Positions 54,535 to 62,477 of a DNA stretch of 64,000 nucleotides are shown here, in pieces. The first letter of the stretch is position 1, and the number at the start of each line of letters is the position of its first letter. Location: the NCBI RefSeq assembly GCF_003284925.1, contig NZ_QMEX01000006.1, forward strand, positions 31,196 through 95,195. The letters run 5' to 3'. The notes under the pieces are model-generated. The model did no database searches. It saw only the letters and a list, made by a program, of their open reading frames with translations, and was not told the origin of the DNA. The stretch is from Mycolicibacter senuensis (GTDB lineage: Bacteria > Actinomycetota > Actinomycetes > Mycobacteriales > Mycobacteriaceae). The position numbers and the translations under genes are program-made.

Positions 54535-55533
54535 ATGTCGCATCGGACCCAGTTCGTGCGCCACACCGAAGCGGACACTGCTGGGGTGACGGCACCTCCG
54601 ACATCCATTCCTGACTCGATCGCGCACCGATTGGGCTTTGCCCCGGAACGCCGCCTCGCCACGTCGGACGGGTCGCTGTCGGCAGCGATCTGGCGGTTCT
54701 GCAACAGACCGTCCTATGAACTGTGCCGCAGCGCAGATCGGAACATCGACGTCATCGCGATGCCGATCAGCGGACGCCACCACCACACCTACTTCGGTAA
54801 CGGCCGGCTGAAATGGAGCCGTTCGCACCCGCCATTTCACCTGAACATGGTGGTTGCCGGCGAGCAACCGCGCGGAGTGTTCGTCTCTGACCAGCCGTTC
54901 ACCTATCTGCACGTCTATGTACGGCACGCCCTGGTCGAGCAGCTGGCCGTGGACAGCGGCGTGCTGGCCGTCGGCCGGACGGTGACCCTCATCGACCCGA
55001 TGTGTTCCCACGATCCGTTCGTCGAATTCGTCTTCCGGCAGCTGCTGCGTGAGATGAGCTGTGGCGACCGGATTTCGCGGACGATGCTGGCTGCCTTGGG
55101 CCAGCAACTGATCGCCGGTCTGCTGCGACGACATTCGAGCGTTTCCGGCTCGCAGGCCCTCTCCCCCAGAGTCGGTGCCGGCTACCATGATTGGCGCCTC
55201 CGCCGCACCATCGAATACCTCGAGACGCACCTCGCCGACGACCTTGACCTCAGCGAGATCGCTGCGTCAGTGCGCCTGTCAGTGCCACGCCTGGCCGCAC
55301 TCTTTCGCGATGCGACCGGCGAGCCACCGCGCCGCTGGCTGATGAACCGCCGCTTCGCGCGGGCGTGTGAACTGCTTGCGGCCTCGTCGCTGAGCATCAC
55401 CGAGATCGCTCACCAATGCGGATTCGCCAGTTCCCAGCATCTCGCCACGGTGATGCGACGGCGGCACGCTATTACGCCGAGCGACTTCCGCAGCCAAGTG
55501 CAGGGATCACAGGCCTACCAGGACCGTCGTTGA
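54535..55533 (+). CDS. AraC-family regulator of the tautomerase/UbiXD cluster
   Basis: A 332-aa protein with an N-terminal cupin-like sensing domain (RNIDVIAMPISGRHHHTYFGNGRLKW) and a C-terminal double HTH (about 215-320: ADDLDLSEIAASVRLSVPRLAALFRDATGEPP and SITEIAHQCGFASSQHLATVMRRRHAITP). AraC proteins of this shape usually activate catabolic genes on binding a substrate. I start at ATG 54535 (GGGAAAG upstream); ATG 54514 is also in frame. It precedes the tautomerase gene by 13 bases and is divergent from the tandem-repeat gene. Confidence 0.87.
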   Translation: MSHRTQFVRHTEADTAGVTAPPTSIPDSIAHRLGFAPERRLATSDGSLSAAIWRFCNRPSYELCRSADRNIDVIAMPISGRHHHTYFGNGRLKWSRSHPPFHLNMVVAGEQPRGVFVSDQPFTYLHVYVRHALVEQLAVDSGVLAVGRTVTLIDPMCSHDPFVEFVFRQLLREMSCGDRISRTMLAALGQQLIAGLLRRHSSVSGSQALSPRVGAGYHDWRLRRTIEYLETHLADDLDLSEIAASVRLSVPRLAALFRDATGEPPRRWLMNRRFARACELLAASSLSITEIAHQCGFASSQHLATVMRRRHAITPSDFRSQVQGSQAYQDRR

Positions 55534-55546
55534 TAGGAGTTGCGAC

Positions 55547-55975
55547 ATGCCCATCTATCAGTGCTACAGCCCGGCCGGGCTGCTCAACGGGCCGCAAAAG
55601 CGCCGAATCGCCCAGGAGATCACTGCGATTCACACGGAGCAGACGGGTGCGCCCGAGTTGTTCGTCAATGTGCTGTTCCACCAGATCGCCGACGGGGACT
55701 GTTTCGTCGCCGGTAAGACCGCCGCCCACTCGTACCTTTTCGGGCTGATCCGCCACGGGCGCGATATCGACACCCGCCAGCAGATGCTGCGTCAATTGTC
55801 ACGGATGTGGACAGCGATCACCGGGCAACCGGAGTCCGAGTTTCTGGTCGCGCTCACCGAGGCAGACTCGGCGAACGCCATGGAAGGCGGGTTGGTCCTG
55901 CCCGAACCCGGCCAGGAGACCAGGTGGTTCGCCGAAAACCAGACCCGGCTGTCCGAGCTGGGTATGACGACCTGA
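55547..55975 (+). CDS. Tautomerase-superfamily protein, cis-CaaD-like
   Basis: A 142-aa protein starting Met-Pro, so that processed Pro1 is the catalytic base of the tautomerase superfamily. Counting from Pro1, His28 (TAIHTEQTG), Arg68 and Arg71 (LIRHGRDID) and a Glu in ANAMEGG align by eye with His28, Arg70, Arg73 and Glu114 of cis-3-chloroacrylic acid dehalogenase. That family hydrates 3-haloacrylates or propynoate-like acids. The exact substrate is not known. It lies between an AraC gene and ubiX-type gene, which suggests a role in catabolism of an unsaturated acid. Confidence 0.82.
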   Translation: MPIYQCYSPAGLLNGPQKRRIAQEITAIHTEQTGAPELFVNVLFHQIADGDCFVAGKTAAHSYLFGLIRHGRDIDTRQQMLRQLSRMWTAITGQPESEFLVALTEADSANAMEGGLVLPEPGQETRWFAENQTRLSELGMTT

Positions 55976-56078
55976 CAGCCGTCGTCATGTCGCATTCTGG
56001 GGGATGCACGGCGGATATGCCCCTCTGTTCCGGAACGCGATCGCCGCAGACTGAAGTGGCGTTGACAGGAGGAAGCAG

Positions 56079-56717
56079 ATGCGATTAGTGGTTGGCATGA
56101 CCGGAGCGACCGGCGCCGCTCTGGGAATCCGTTTATTGGAAGCGCTGGCGCAGCTCGGCGTCGAAACCCACCTGGTTGTCAGTGACTGGGCGCGGGCGAC
56201 GATCAAGATGGAGACCGACTTCGACGTCGCCGAGGTGCGGGCGATGGCGACACATGCCTACAGTGCCCGAGATCTGGCGGCGGGCATCTCGAGTGGATCT
56301 TTCCGCGCCGACGGCATGGTGGTGTGTCCGTGCAGCATGAAAACCTTGAGCGCCATTCGGATCGGCTTCAGCGACAACCTGATCACCCGAGCCGCCGATG
56401 TCACGCTCAAGGAACGGCGCAGGCTGGTGCTGGTCACCAGGGAGGCCCCGCTGAGCGAGATCCACCTGGAGAACATGCACTACCTGGCGCGAGCCGGTGC
56501 GGTGATCTTTCCCCCGACGGTGGCCTATTACGCCCGTCCCGGCACGGTCGAGGAGGTCACCGACTACGTGGTCGGCCGCATCATCGATCAGCTCGGGATC
56601 GAGCATTCGCTGATCGACCGCTGGAAAGACGATCACCACCCGATCTCGACGAACGACGACCAACCCGGTGGCGACCCCGAGCTCGCGCGGTTGGCCGTAG
56701 TGCGGAGCGCGCAATGA
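56079..56717 (+). CDS. ubiX: UbiX-type flavin prenyltransferase
   Basis: A 212-aa protein with the UbiX pattern: VVGMTGATGAALGIRLLEAL (phosphate/flavin loop), GMVVCPCSMKTLSAIRIGFSDNLITRAADVTLKERRRLVLVTREAPL, and MHYLARAGAVIFPP. UbiX joins dimethylallyl phosphate to FMN to make prenylated FMN, the cofactor of UbiD decarboxylases. The gene overlaps the ubiD-type gene by 4 bases (ATGA), so cofactor and enzyme are produced together. It is 103 bases after the tautomerase gene. Confidence 0.93.
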   Translation: MRLVVGMTGATGAALGIRLLEALAQLGVETHLVVSDWARATIKMETDFDVAEVRAMATHAYSARDLAAGISSGSFRADGMVVCPCSMKTLSAIRIGFSDNLITRAADVTLKERRRLVLVTREAPLSEIHLENMHYLARAGAVIFPPTVAYYARPGTVEEVTDYVVGRIIDQLGIEHSLIDRWKDDHHPISTNDDQPGGDPELARLAVVRSAQ

Positions 56718-58312
56718 GCACCGCGTCAACCCTTTCCGGTACCGCAGACTCCGTCGGGCAGCCGGATCAGCACACCGGCCCGGATCTGCGCAGCTGGCTG
56801 GACACCCTGGAATCCGCCGGACAGTTACGCCGCATCACCGCGGCCGTCGACTGGGATGAAGAGATCGGCGCGATCACCCGCGCCAACCTCTGCCTTGGCG
56901 GCCCGGCATTGCTGTTCGAGAACATCACCGACCATGAAAACACCCGGTGCACCAAACTGTTGACGTCGGCGGTCGGCAGCCGGCGTCAGCTCCGGTTACT
57001 GCTGGGCCTGCCCGACGACACCGGTGATTCGGCTATCGTGCGTCACCTTCGCGAGGCGTTCCGCAACCCGGTTCCCCCGCGCATCGTCGAGACTGGGCCG
57101 GTCAAACAGAACATCGTCGAGGGCGCCGACATCGACCTGCGGGAGTTTCCGGTGCCGAAATGGCACGGCGAAGACGGCGGCCGCTACATCGATACGTTCT
57201 GCGGCGTCATCACCCAGGACACCGTGACCGGCCGCGACAACATCGGCCTCTACCGGGGCCAGATCGTCGGCCGCGACAAGATCGCCAAACTGCTGGTTCC
57301 CAGCCAGGGTTGGGGTGGCCACATGGCGCAGTACAAACCGGAGCCGATGCCGGTCGCGGTGGTGTATGGCTGGCACGATGTGCTGCCGTTCTGCGCCGGC
57401 AGCCCGTTCCCGAAGAACATCTGCGAATGGGACATGATGGGTGCTCTTTTGGGCCGCCCGGTGGATCTGGTGGCCGGCGAATCGGTTCCGCTGCACGTGC
57501 CGGCGACCGCCGAGATCGTGGTCGAGGGATACATCGATCCCGATCCGTCGACCTTCGTGATGGAGGGCCCGTTCGCCGAATACCCGGGCTTCATCGGCGA
57601 TGCGGCACCCGCGCCCGTACTACGCGTCACCCGCATCACCCACCGCGATGATCCGGTGCTGCGCGGCACCCTGGAAGGCATCCGGCCGGGCCTGCTCAAC
57701 GAGGACAGCATCGTCAATTTCGCCCGGTCGGCCATCACCTGGAACGTGCTCGACGATCTCGGTATCGGCGGCATCACCGACCTCTGGATGAGCGAGGTGA
57801 CCAACGGGCAGAACACCGTGGTGCAGATCCAGAAGCGCTACCGGGGTCATGCCCAACAGATCGCCTCGGCGCTGTGGGGAACCGGGGGCTCGATGTGGTT
57901 TCACAAGAACGTCGTGGTCGTCGAGGAGGATATCGACATCCACGACCCGACTGCCCTCGACTGGGCGATGTCCTACCGGGTCAATGCCGGCCGCGGCGAC
58001 ATCGCCTTCTTCGGGCCGGGCCTGGGCTCCTCACTGGATCCGTCCACCCCGCCGGAACGCAACGACACCAACAAATACGGCAGCGGCGAATGGACCCGGG
58101 TGCTCATCGACGCCACCCGCAGTTGGGACATCGACCCCAGGCCGGCCTGGGGAGGGCGGCGGTTCCCGCCGACCGACCGGCTGCCGGTCGAATTGGAGGC
58201 TCGCATCGCCGCCCGGTGGCAGGAGTACGGGATCGGTATCCCCTACCTGGACGATGCTGGGCGCGAACGGCTGACGCTGGCCCAACTGAGCAAGCGGATG
58301 CCGCAGGTATGA
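56714..58312 (+). CDS. ubiD: UbiD-family prenyl-FMN (de)carboxylase
   Basis: A 532-aa member of the UbiD family of reversible decarboxylases acting on aromatic or alpha,beta-unsaturated acids. The prFMN-binding and active-site region NIGLYRGQIVGRDKIA, the Glu-rich FVMEGPFAEYPGF motif and the VVVVEEDIDIHDPTALDWAMSYRVN metal/cofactor region are all present. It is translated with UbiX. The neighbouring tautomerase and AraC genes suggest that the substrate is a specific plant- or xenobiotic-derived acid rather than a quinone intermediate. Confidence 0.93.
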   Translation: MSTASTLSGTADSVGQPDQHTGPDLRSWLDTLESAGQLRRITAAVDWDEEIGAITRANLCLGGPALLFENITDHENTRCTKLLTSAVGSRRQLRLLLGLPDDTGDSAIVRHLREAFRNPVPPRIVETGPVKQNIVEGADIDLREFPVPKWHGEDGGRYIDTFCGVITQDTVTGRDNIGLYRGQIVGRDKIAKLLVPSQGWGGHMAQYKPEPMPVAVVYGWHDVLPFCAGSPFPKNICEWDMMGALLGRPVDLVAGESVPLHVPATAEIVVEGYIDPDPSTFVMEGPFAEYPGFIGDAAPAPVLRVTRITHRDDPVLRGTLEGIRPGLLNEDSIVNFARSAITWNVLDDLGIGGITDLWMSEVTNGQNTVVQIQKRYRGHAQQIASALWGTGGSMWFHKNVVVVEEDIDIHDPTALDWAMSYRVNAGRGDIAFFGPGLGSSLDPSTPPERNDTNKYGSGEWTRVLIDATRSWDIDPRPAWGGRRFPPTDRLPVELEARIAARWQEYGIGIPYLDDAGRERLTLAQLSKRMPQV

Positions 58313-58322
58313 GGTGGGTTCG

Positions 58323-59276
58323 GTGAGCAAGACGGTGATGCTGGTCGTCTTCGACGGCGTGACACTCCTGGACAACGCGGGACCGGCCGAGGTGTTCGCC
58401 GAAGCCAACCGGTTCGGCGCGGACTATCGGCTGATCGTCGCCTCGGTGGACGGTCGCCCGGTGCAGACTTCGGTCGGGGTGCCGTTCACGGCCACCGACC
58501 GGATCTCGGCGCTGGAATCCGCCGACACGGTGATGGTGGCCGGCGGTAATGCGCTGGTCGGCCGCCCGATCGATCCCGAGCTGGTCGACGCACTGAAGAC
58601 GGCAGCCACCCGTACCCGGCGGCTGGCCTCGGTGTGCACCGGATCGTTCGTCCTGGCGCGGGCCGGGCTGCTCAGCGGCCGTCGTGCCACCACCCACTGG
58701 CGCCATGCCGGGCTACTGGCCCGCGCCTTCCCCGACATCACCGTCGAACCGGACGCCATCTTCGTCCGCGACGGCGACGTCTTCACCTCGGCAGGGGTTT
58801 CGTCGGGCATCGACTTGGCGCTGGCCCTCGTCGAGCAGGACCACGGAACCGAGGTCGCCCGCGAGGTGGCACGAACCCTGGTGGTCTATCTCAAGCGCGC
58901 GGGCGGCCAATCGCAGTTCTCCGTGCTGGTTGAAAGCTATTCTCCACCATCACGATCCACGCTGCGGCGTGTTCTCGACTCGATCGCGGCCGATCCCGGA
59001 GCCAAACACACCGTGAAGAACCTCGCCGCCCAGGCGTCGCTGAGTACCCGTCAACTGACCCGACTGTTTCGCGCCGAGCTCGGCATTACCCCGGCCCGCT
59101 ACGTCGAGACGGTCCGGATCGACATCGCCCGCGCCGCACTCGACGCCGGCCGCAGCGTCACCGATACGGCTCGGCTGGCCGGTTTCGGCAGCACCGAGAC
59201 GTTGCGGCGGGTCTTCGCCACTCACCTCGGCGTCTCGCCGAAGGCCTACCGAGACCGATTCCGCACCAGCGCCTAG
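58323..59276 (+). CDS. GlxA-type AraC regulator with DJ-1/PfpI domain
   Basis: A 317-aa regulator with an N-terminal class I glutamine-amidotransferase-like (DJ-1/PfpI) domain (VMLVVFDGVTLLDNAGPAEVF; nucleophile-elbow-like SVCTGSFVLARAGLLSGRRATTHW) and a C-terminal AraC HTH (about 225-315: HTVKNLAAQASLSTRQLTRLFRAELGITP, VTDTARLAGFGSTETLRRVF). It follows ubiD by 10 bases and belongs to the same operon. GTG 58323 is preceded by GAGGTGGG; GTG 58314 is an alternative. A second regulator in the operon suggests tight control. Confidence 0.87.
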   Translation: MSKTVMLVVFDGVTLLDNAGPAEVFAEANRFGADYRLIVASVDGRPVQTSVGVPFTATDRISALESADTVMVAGGNALVGRPIDPELVDALKTAATRTRRLASVCTGSFVLARAGLLSGRRATTHWRHAGLLARAFPDITVEPDAIFVRDGDVFTSAGVSSGIDLALALVEQDHGTEVAREVARTLVVYLKRAGGQSQFSVLVESYSPPSRSTLRRVLDSIAADPGAKHTVKNLAAQASLSTRQLTRLFRAELGITPARYVETVRIDIARAALDAGRSVTDTARLAGFGSTETLRRVFATHLGVSPKAYRDRFRTSA

Positions 59277-59293
59277 CGGTACTGCATGGCCGG

Positions 59294-60280
59294 CTACCCG
59301 CGGATCGCCGCTGCCGTATCAGCCAGTGTCTCTTGCGGATCCCGCAAGACGACGCCGAGATCGCGTTCGGCCGGTGAGTCGTCGGAGGCCGGCATCTGGG
59401 TGTAGTACTGCATCCCCGCCTCGGTGAACGGCGTGCTGATCGGCAGCACCCGCTCGGCCTGATCCATCAGGCGCCCGGCCCAGCGCAGCACCACGTCCGG
59501 AACCGGCGCGGCGAGCATGGCCGAACCGGACACCGTGGCGAAAAGTCCGGCCAGTTGCCGCGCGGGCACCCGATGCCCACCGGCCATGTAACGCCGCGGA
59601 CCGCGGCCGGGCTCAAGCAGCGCCACGTGCAACGCCGCCAGGTCGCGGACGTCGACGACCAGCCAGGCCGCGTTGCGGCCCGGAATCACCCGCATCTGCA
59701 ACGCGGTCCGCACCCCCTCGCCCGCCTCACCGAATCGGTCTCCGACCGGCGGCCCCAGCACCATGCCCGGGTAGGTGATGTTGACCGGGGCACCGGCTTG
59801 CTGCAGACCGCGCACGTAGCGCTCCTCGCGGGCTTTGGACCGGCCGTAGCCGTCGGAGCCGCCGGCCACCGGCTGGTCGGCACGCAGCGTGCGCAGGCCG
59901 GGGCGGAACAGCGCGGTGAAGCTCGAGACGTGAATGATCGGGTCCAGTCCCAGCTCGACCGCGCCGCCGAGCACGTTGCGGGCGCCGTCGGAGTTGGTGG
60001 TCATCATCTGCTCGGCCTGCCGCGGATCGGTGGCGACCAGCGCGGCCGCATGCACGACGGCGTCGCAGCCGTCCAGCGCGCGCCGCACCGAGTCCGCGTC
60101 GGTGATGTCACCGACGACATGATCCGCGACGTCGACGCCGAGCCGCGCCACGCTGGTGTGCAGGCCGGCCGGGTTGCGAACCAGGAACCGCACCTGGTGC
60201 CCGGCGTCGCTGATCGCTTTGGCGGTCCAGCCGCCGACGAATCCGGTTCCTCCGGTGATCAACACCCGCATCGCAGTCAT
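59294..60280 (-). CDS. NAD-dependent epimerase/dehydratase (extended SDR)
   Basis: A 328-aa extended SDR with TGGTGFVGGW (residues 9-18), VGDITDADSVRRALDGCDAVVHAAA, Ser in IHVSSFTALF and the catalytic Tyr-Lys pair YGRSK near residue 150. It resembles dihydroflavonol-4-reductase-like and 3-beta-hydroxysteroid dehydrogenase-like SDRs of mycobacteria. It converges on the GlxA-type regulator gene. The SGNH hydrolase gene lies upstream on the same strand with a 40-base gap. Confidence 0.88.
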   Translation of the reverse strand: MTAMRVLITGGTGFVGGWTAKAISDAGHQVRFLVRNPAGLHTSVARLGVDVADHVVGDITDADSVRRALDGCDAVVHAAALVATDPRQAEQMMTTNSDGARNVLGGAVELGLDPIIHVSSFTALFRPGLRTLRADQPVAGGSDGYGRSKAREERYVRGLQQAGAPVNITYPGMVLGPPVGDRFGEAGEGVRTALQMRVIPGRNAAWLVVDVRDLAALHVALLEPGRGPRRYMAGGHRVPARQLAGLFATVSGSAMLAAPVPDVVLRWAGRLMDQAERVLPISTPFTEAGMQYYTQMPASDDSPAERDLGVVLRDPQETLADTAAAIRG

Positions 60281-60320
60281 GCCCCGATTCTGCCCGGATC
60301 GGTGACGCGGCCGGGCCGCC

Positions 60321-61034
60321 TCAGGTGCGCTTGGGCAACTGGCCGGCGATCAGCGGCACGATCTTGTCGGCCATGTAGGCATGTCCGGCATCGGTGGGAT
60401 GCACGCCGTCGGGACCGATCAGCTCGGGCCGGCCGACGAACCAGCGTTCGGCCAGCGGGTCGACGAACTCGGCCCCGACGACGCGTGCCTCGGCGCTCAG
60501 GATGTCGCGGATCCGCCACATGTTGCCGGGTACCTCAGCGGTGGGCCACGCCGGCCCGATCACCAGCATCCGGGCCGCCGGGGTGATCCGCCGGGCGAGG
60601 CCCAGGGTGTCGGCGACCAGCCGGGTCAGCTCGCTCGGTTCGACGTCCTGGTCGTTGCGCGAGCCGAAGAACACCACCAGCGCGTCGTCGGGTTGTACGC
60701 CCCGAGCCGTCAGATCCCCGAAGAGACCGCCCCGGTTGCCGCGCGCGGCATAACCGGCGCCGCCTTCGGCCGCCACGTCGGCGCTGATGTTGATGCCGCG
60801 GCCGGCCAGGATGTGCCACGCCCGCTCGGTCCAGTTCGCTGCGCCGCGACCGGTGTCCTCGTATCCGGCGGTGTAGGAGTCGCCGATGACGGCGACCCGG
60901 ATCGGCGAGGCACTCAGCGACACAGTCTCGTAGTGGCGCGCGGAATCGTCGTCGCGGGCCAGGTAGCCGGTGCAGGCGACGACGGCGAGCACGATGGCCA
61001 CCAGCGAGCCGGCGAACATCGTCAGCCGGCTCAC
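60321..61034 (-). CDS. SGNH-hydrolase family esterase, membrane-anchored
   Basis: A 237-aa protein with an N-terminal hydrophobic segment (LTMFAGSLVAIVLAVVACTGYL, possibly an anchor or signal) and an SGNH core: block I VIGDSYTAGYEDTG with nucleophile Ser, GSRNDQD as block III, and the block V Asp/His in DGVHPTDAGHAYMA. Such proteins deacylate or acylate glycans and lipids outside the membrane. It lies 21 bases after the acyltransferase gene on the same strand, which fits partnership in envelope O-acyl modification. Confidence 0.87.
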   Translation of the reverse strand: MSRLTMFAGSLVAIVLAVVACTGYLARDDDSARHYETVSLSASPIRVAVIGDSYTAGYEDTGRGAANWTERAWHILAGRGINISADVAAEGGAGYAARGNRGGLFGDLTARGVQPDDALVVFFGSRNDQDVEPSELTRLVADTLGLARRITPAARMLVIGPAWPTAEVPGNMWRIRDILSAEARVVGAEFVDPLAERWFVGRPELIGPDGVHPTDAGHAYMADKIVPLIAGQLPKRT

Positions 61035-61055
61035 CGCTCGCCTCCCCCGAACGGG

Positions 61056-62366
61056 TCAGTGCACACTGACAGGAACCGCCTCGGTGCGTCCATTCCGGAG
61101 CCGGTCATCCGCCGCGACGGGGGCGACCGGGTCGACGGCCAGCGGATCCTCGACCGGTGTGACCTGCGCCGTCTCCGGCCGGGTCCCGATCATCCGGCGC
61201 ATCCAGCGCCGACCCGGCTCCTCGACGGCGTGAAACAACAACACCGACAACAGCGTCGCCCCCGCCAGCAGCCCGCACACCATCCACTTGGCCGCACCCG
61301 CCCCCTCGTCCAACACGATCTCGAATTGTATTGCGGCCCAGTTCCACGCGGTGTGCACCAGCTCGTGGACCATGTACAGACAGAACGAGATCTGCCCGCC
61401 GTAGACCATCACCCGAGTCGACAGCAGCACCGGCAGGCTGCCGGTTCCGATCGCCAGCGCCATCACCAGCGGCACGAACAGCACATCGACCAGCCCGCCG
61501 CTGTCGTGCAGCCCGGAGATCGGATGGGCGTCGAAGTAGTACAGGGTCCCGACGATCGCGACGATGAGCAACACCGCGCAGTAGCCGGCGCCACGGCGCG
61601 CCCGGTCGCTCAGTCCACGCGGCGGTCCCAGCTTCGCCTCTCCTCCGTCGAGCCTCGCTGAACCGCCGGCCTGCAGCTTGCGCACCGACGCGCAGGCCAG
61701 CGCGCCCGCGGTGAACTGCATGACGATGCGCGGCAGCCAGCTCCAGGGGGTGTAGAACTGGCCGGTGGCCAGCAACAGCAGCAGCGGCGGCAGCGAGGCG
61801 ATGACCGCCAGCGCGGCCAGGCCACCGGCCGACGTCGCCCGCATCACCCGGTAGATCACCAGGACCAGCCCACCGAACAGCAGGTATGCCAGCCATTCGG
61901 CACTGATCGACCAGGCCGGCCCGTTCCAGCTGGTCCCGTCGAAGAACGGCTCGAACCACAGCTGCATCAGCAAGACCTGTCGCACGTAGCTGGTCGCGGT
62001 CATCCGGCTGAGGTCTTCGGTTGGCACATGGCCGACGTGCAGGGTGAAGATCACCCACAGCAGCGCCAGGTGCAACGTGACCAAATAGATCGGCCACACC
62101 CTGGCCAGCCGCAACCACAGGAAGTGCAGGGTGGCCCGCGGTGAGAAGGACTCCCCCATCCGTTCCAGATAGTTCCAGGTCAGCACGAAGCCACTGAGGA
62201 TGAAGAACAGGTCGACGCCCTGAGCCCCGCAGTCGAGCACCGGGGCGAGCGCATCGCTGAAGGCCGGCGACCCCAGACGCAGCAGCGGCCGGAAGTGGAA
62301 CAGCACCACCCACACCGCGGCGATGATGCGAAGCCCGGTGAGGGCTTTGATCTCTCCGCTGCGCAC
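61056..62366 (-). CDS. OafA/OatA-type membrane acyltransferase
   Basis: A 436-aa integral membrane acyltransferase-3 protein with about ten helices. The N-terminal signature LTGLRIIAAVWVVLFHFRPLL contains the conserved His, and DLFFILSGFVLTWNYLER, WSISAEWLAYLLFGGLVL and QISFCLYMVHELVHT are typical. Members move acyl groups to sugars of envelope polymers. The GTG at 62366 is chosen because the helix-1 signature begins 8 codons later; longer frames extend into the divergent ceramidase gene. The SGNH hydrolase gene follows it. Confidence 0.88.
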   Translation of the reverse strand: MRSGEIKALTGLRIIAAVWVVLFHFRPLLRLGSPAFSDALAPVLDCGAQGVDLFFILSGFVLTWNYLERMGESFSPRATLHFLWLRLARVWPIYLVTLHLALLWVIFTLHVGHVPTEDLSRMTATSYVRQVLLMQLWFEPFFDGTSWNGPAWSISAEWLAYLLFGGLVLVIYRVMRATSAGGLAALAVIASLPPLLLLLATGQFYTPWSWLPRIVMQFTAGALACASVRKLQAGGSARLDGGEAKLGPPRGLSDRARRGAGYCAVLLIVAIVGTLYYFDAHPISGLHDSGGLVDVLFVPLVMALAIGTGSLPVLLSTRVMVYGGQISFCLYMVHELVHTAWNWAAIQFEIVLDEGAGAAKWMVCGLLAGATLLSVLLFHAVEEPGRRWMRRMIGTRPETAQVTPVEDPLAVDPVAPVAADDRLRNGRTEAVPVSVH

Positions 62367-62477
62367 AACACTCTTTCGCCGATGGGCTGTAGCTGTTTTG
62401 ACTGCCGCTGTAGCGGGGACAGCGTATCGACCGGGAGTGCCGAATCGCGAGCGACCACGCCCGGTGATACTTGAGCG

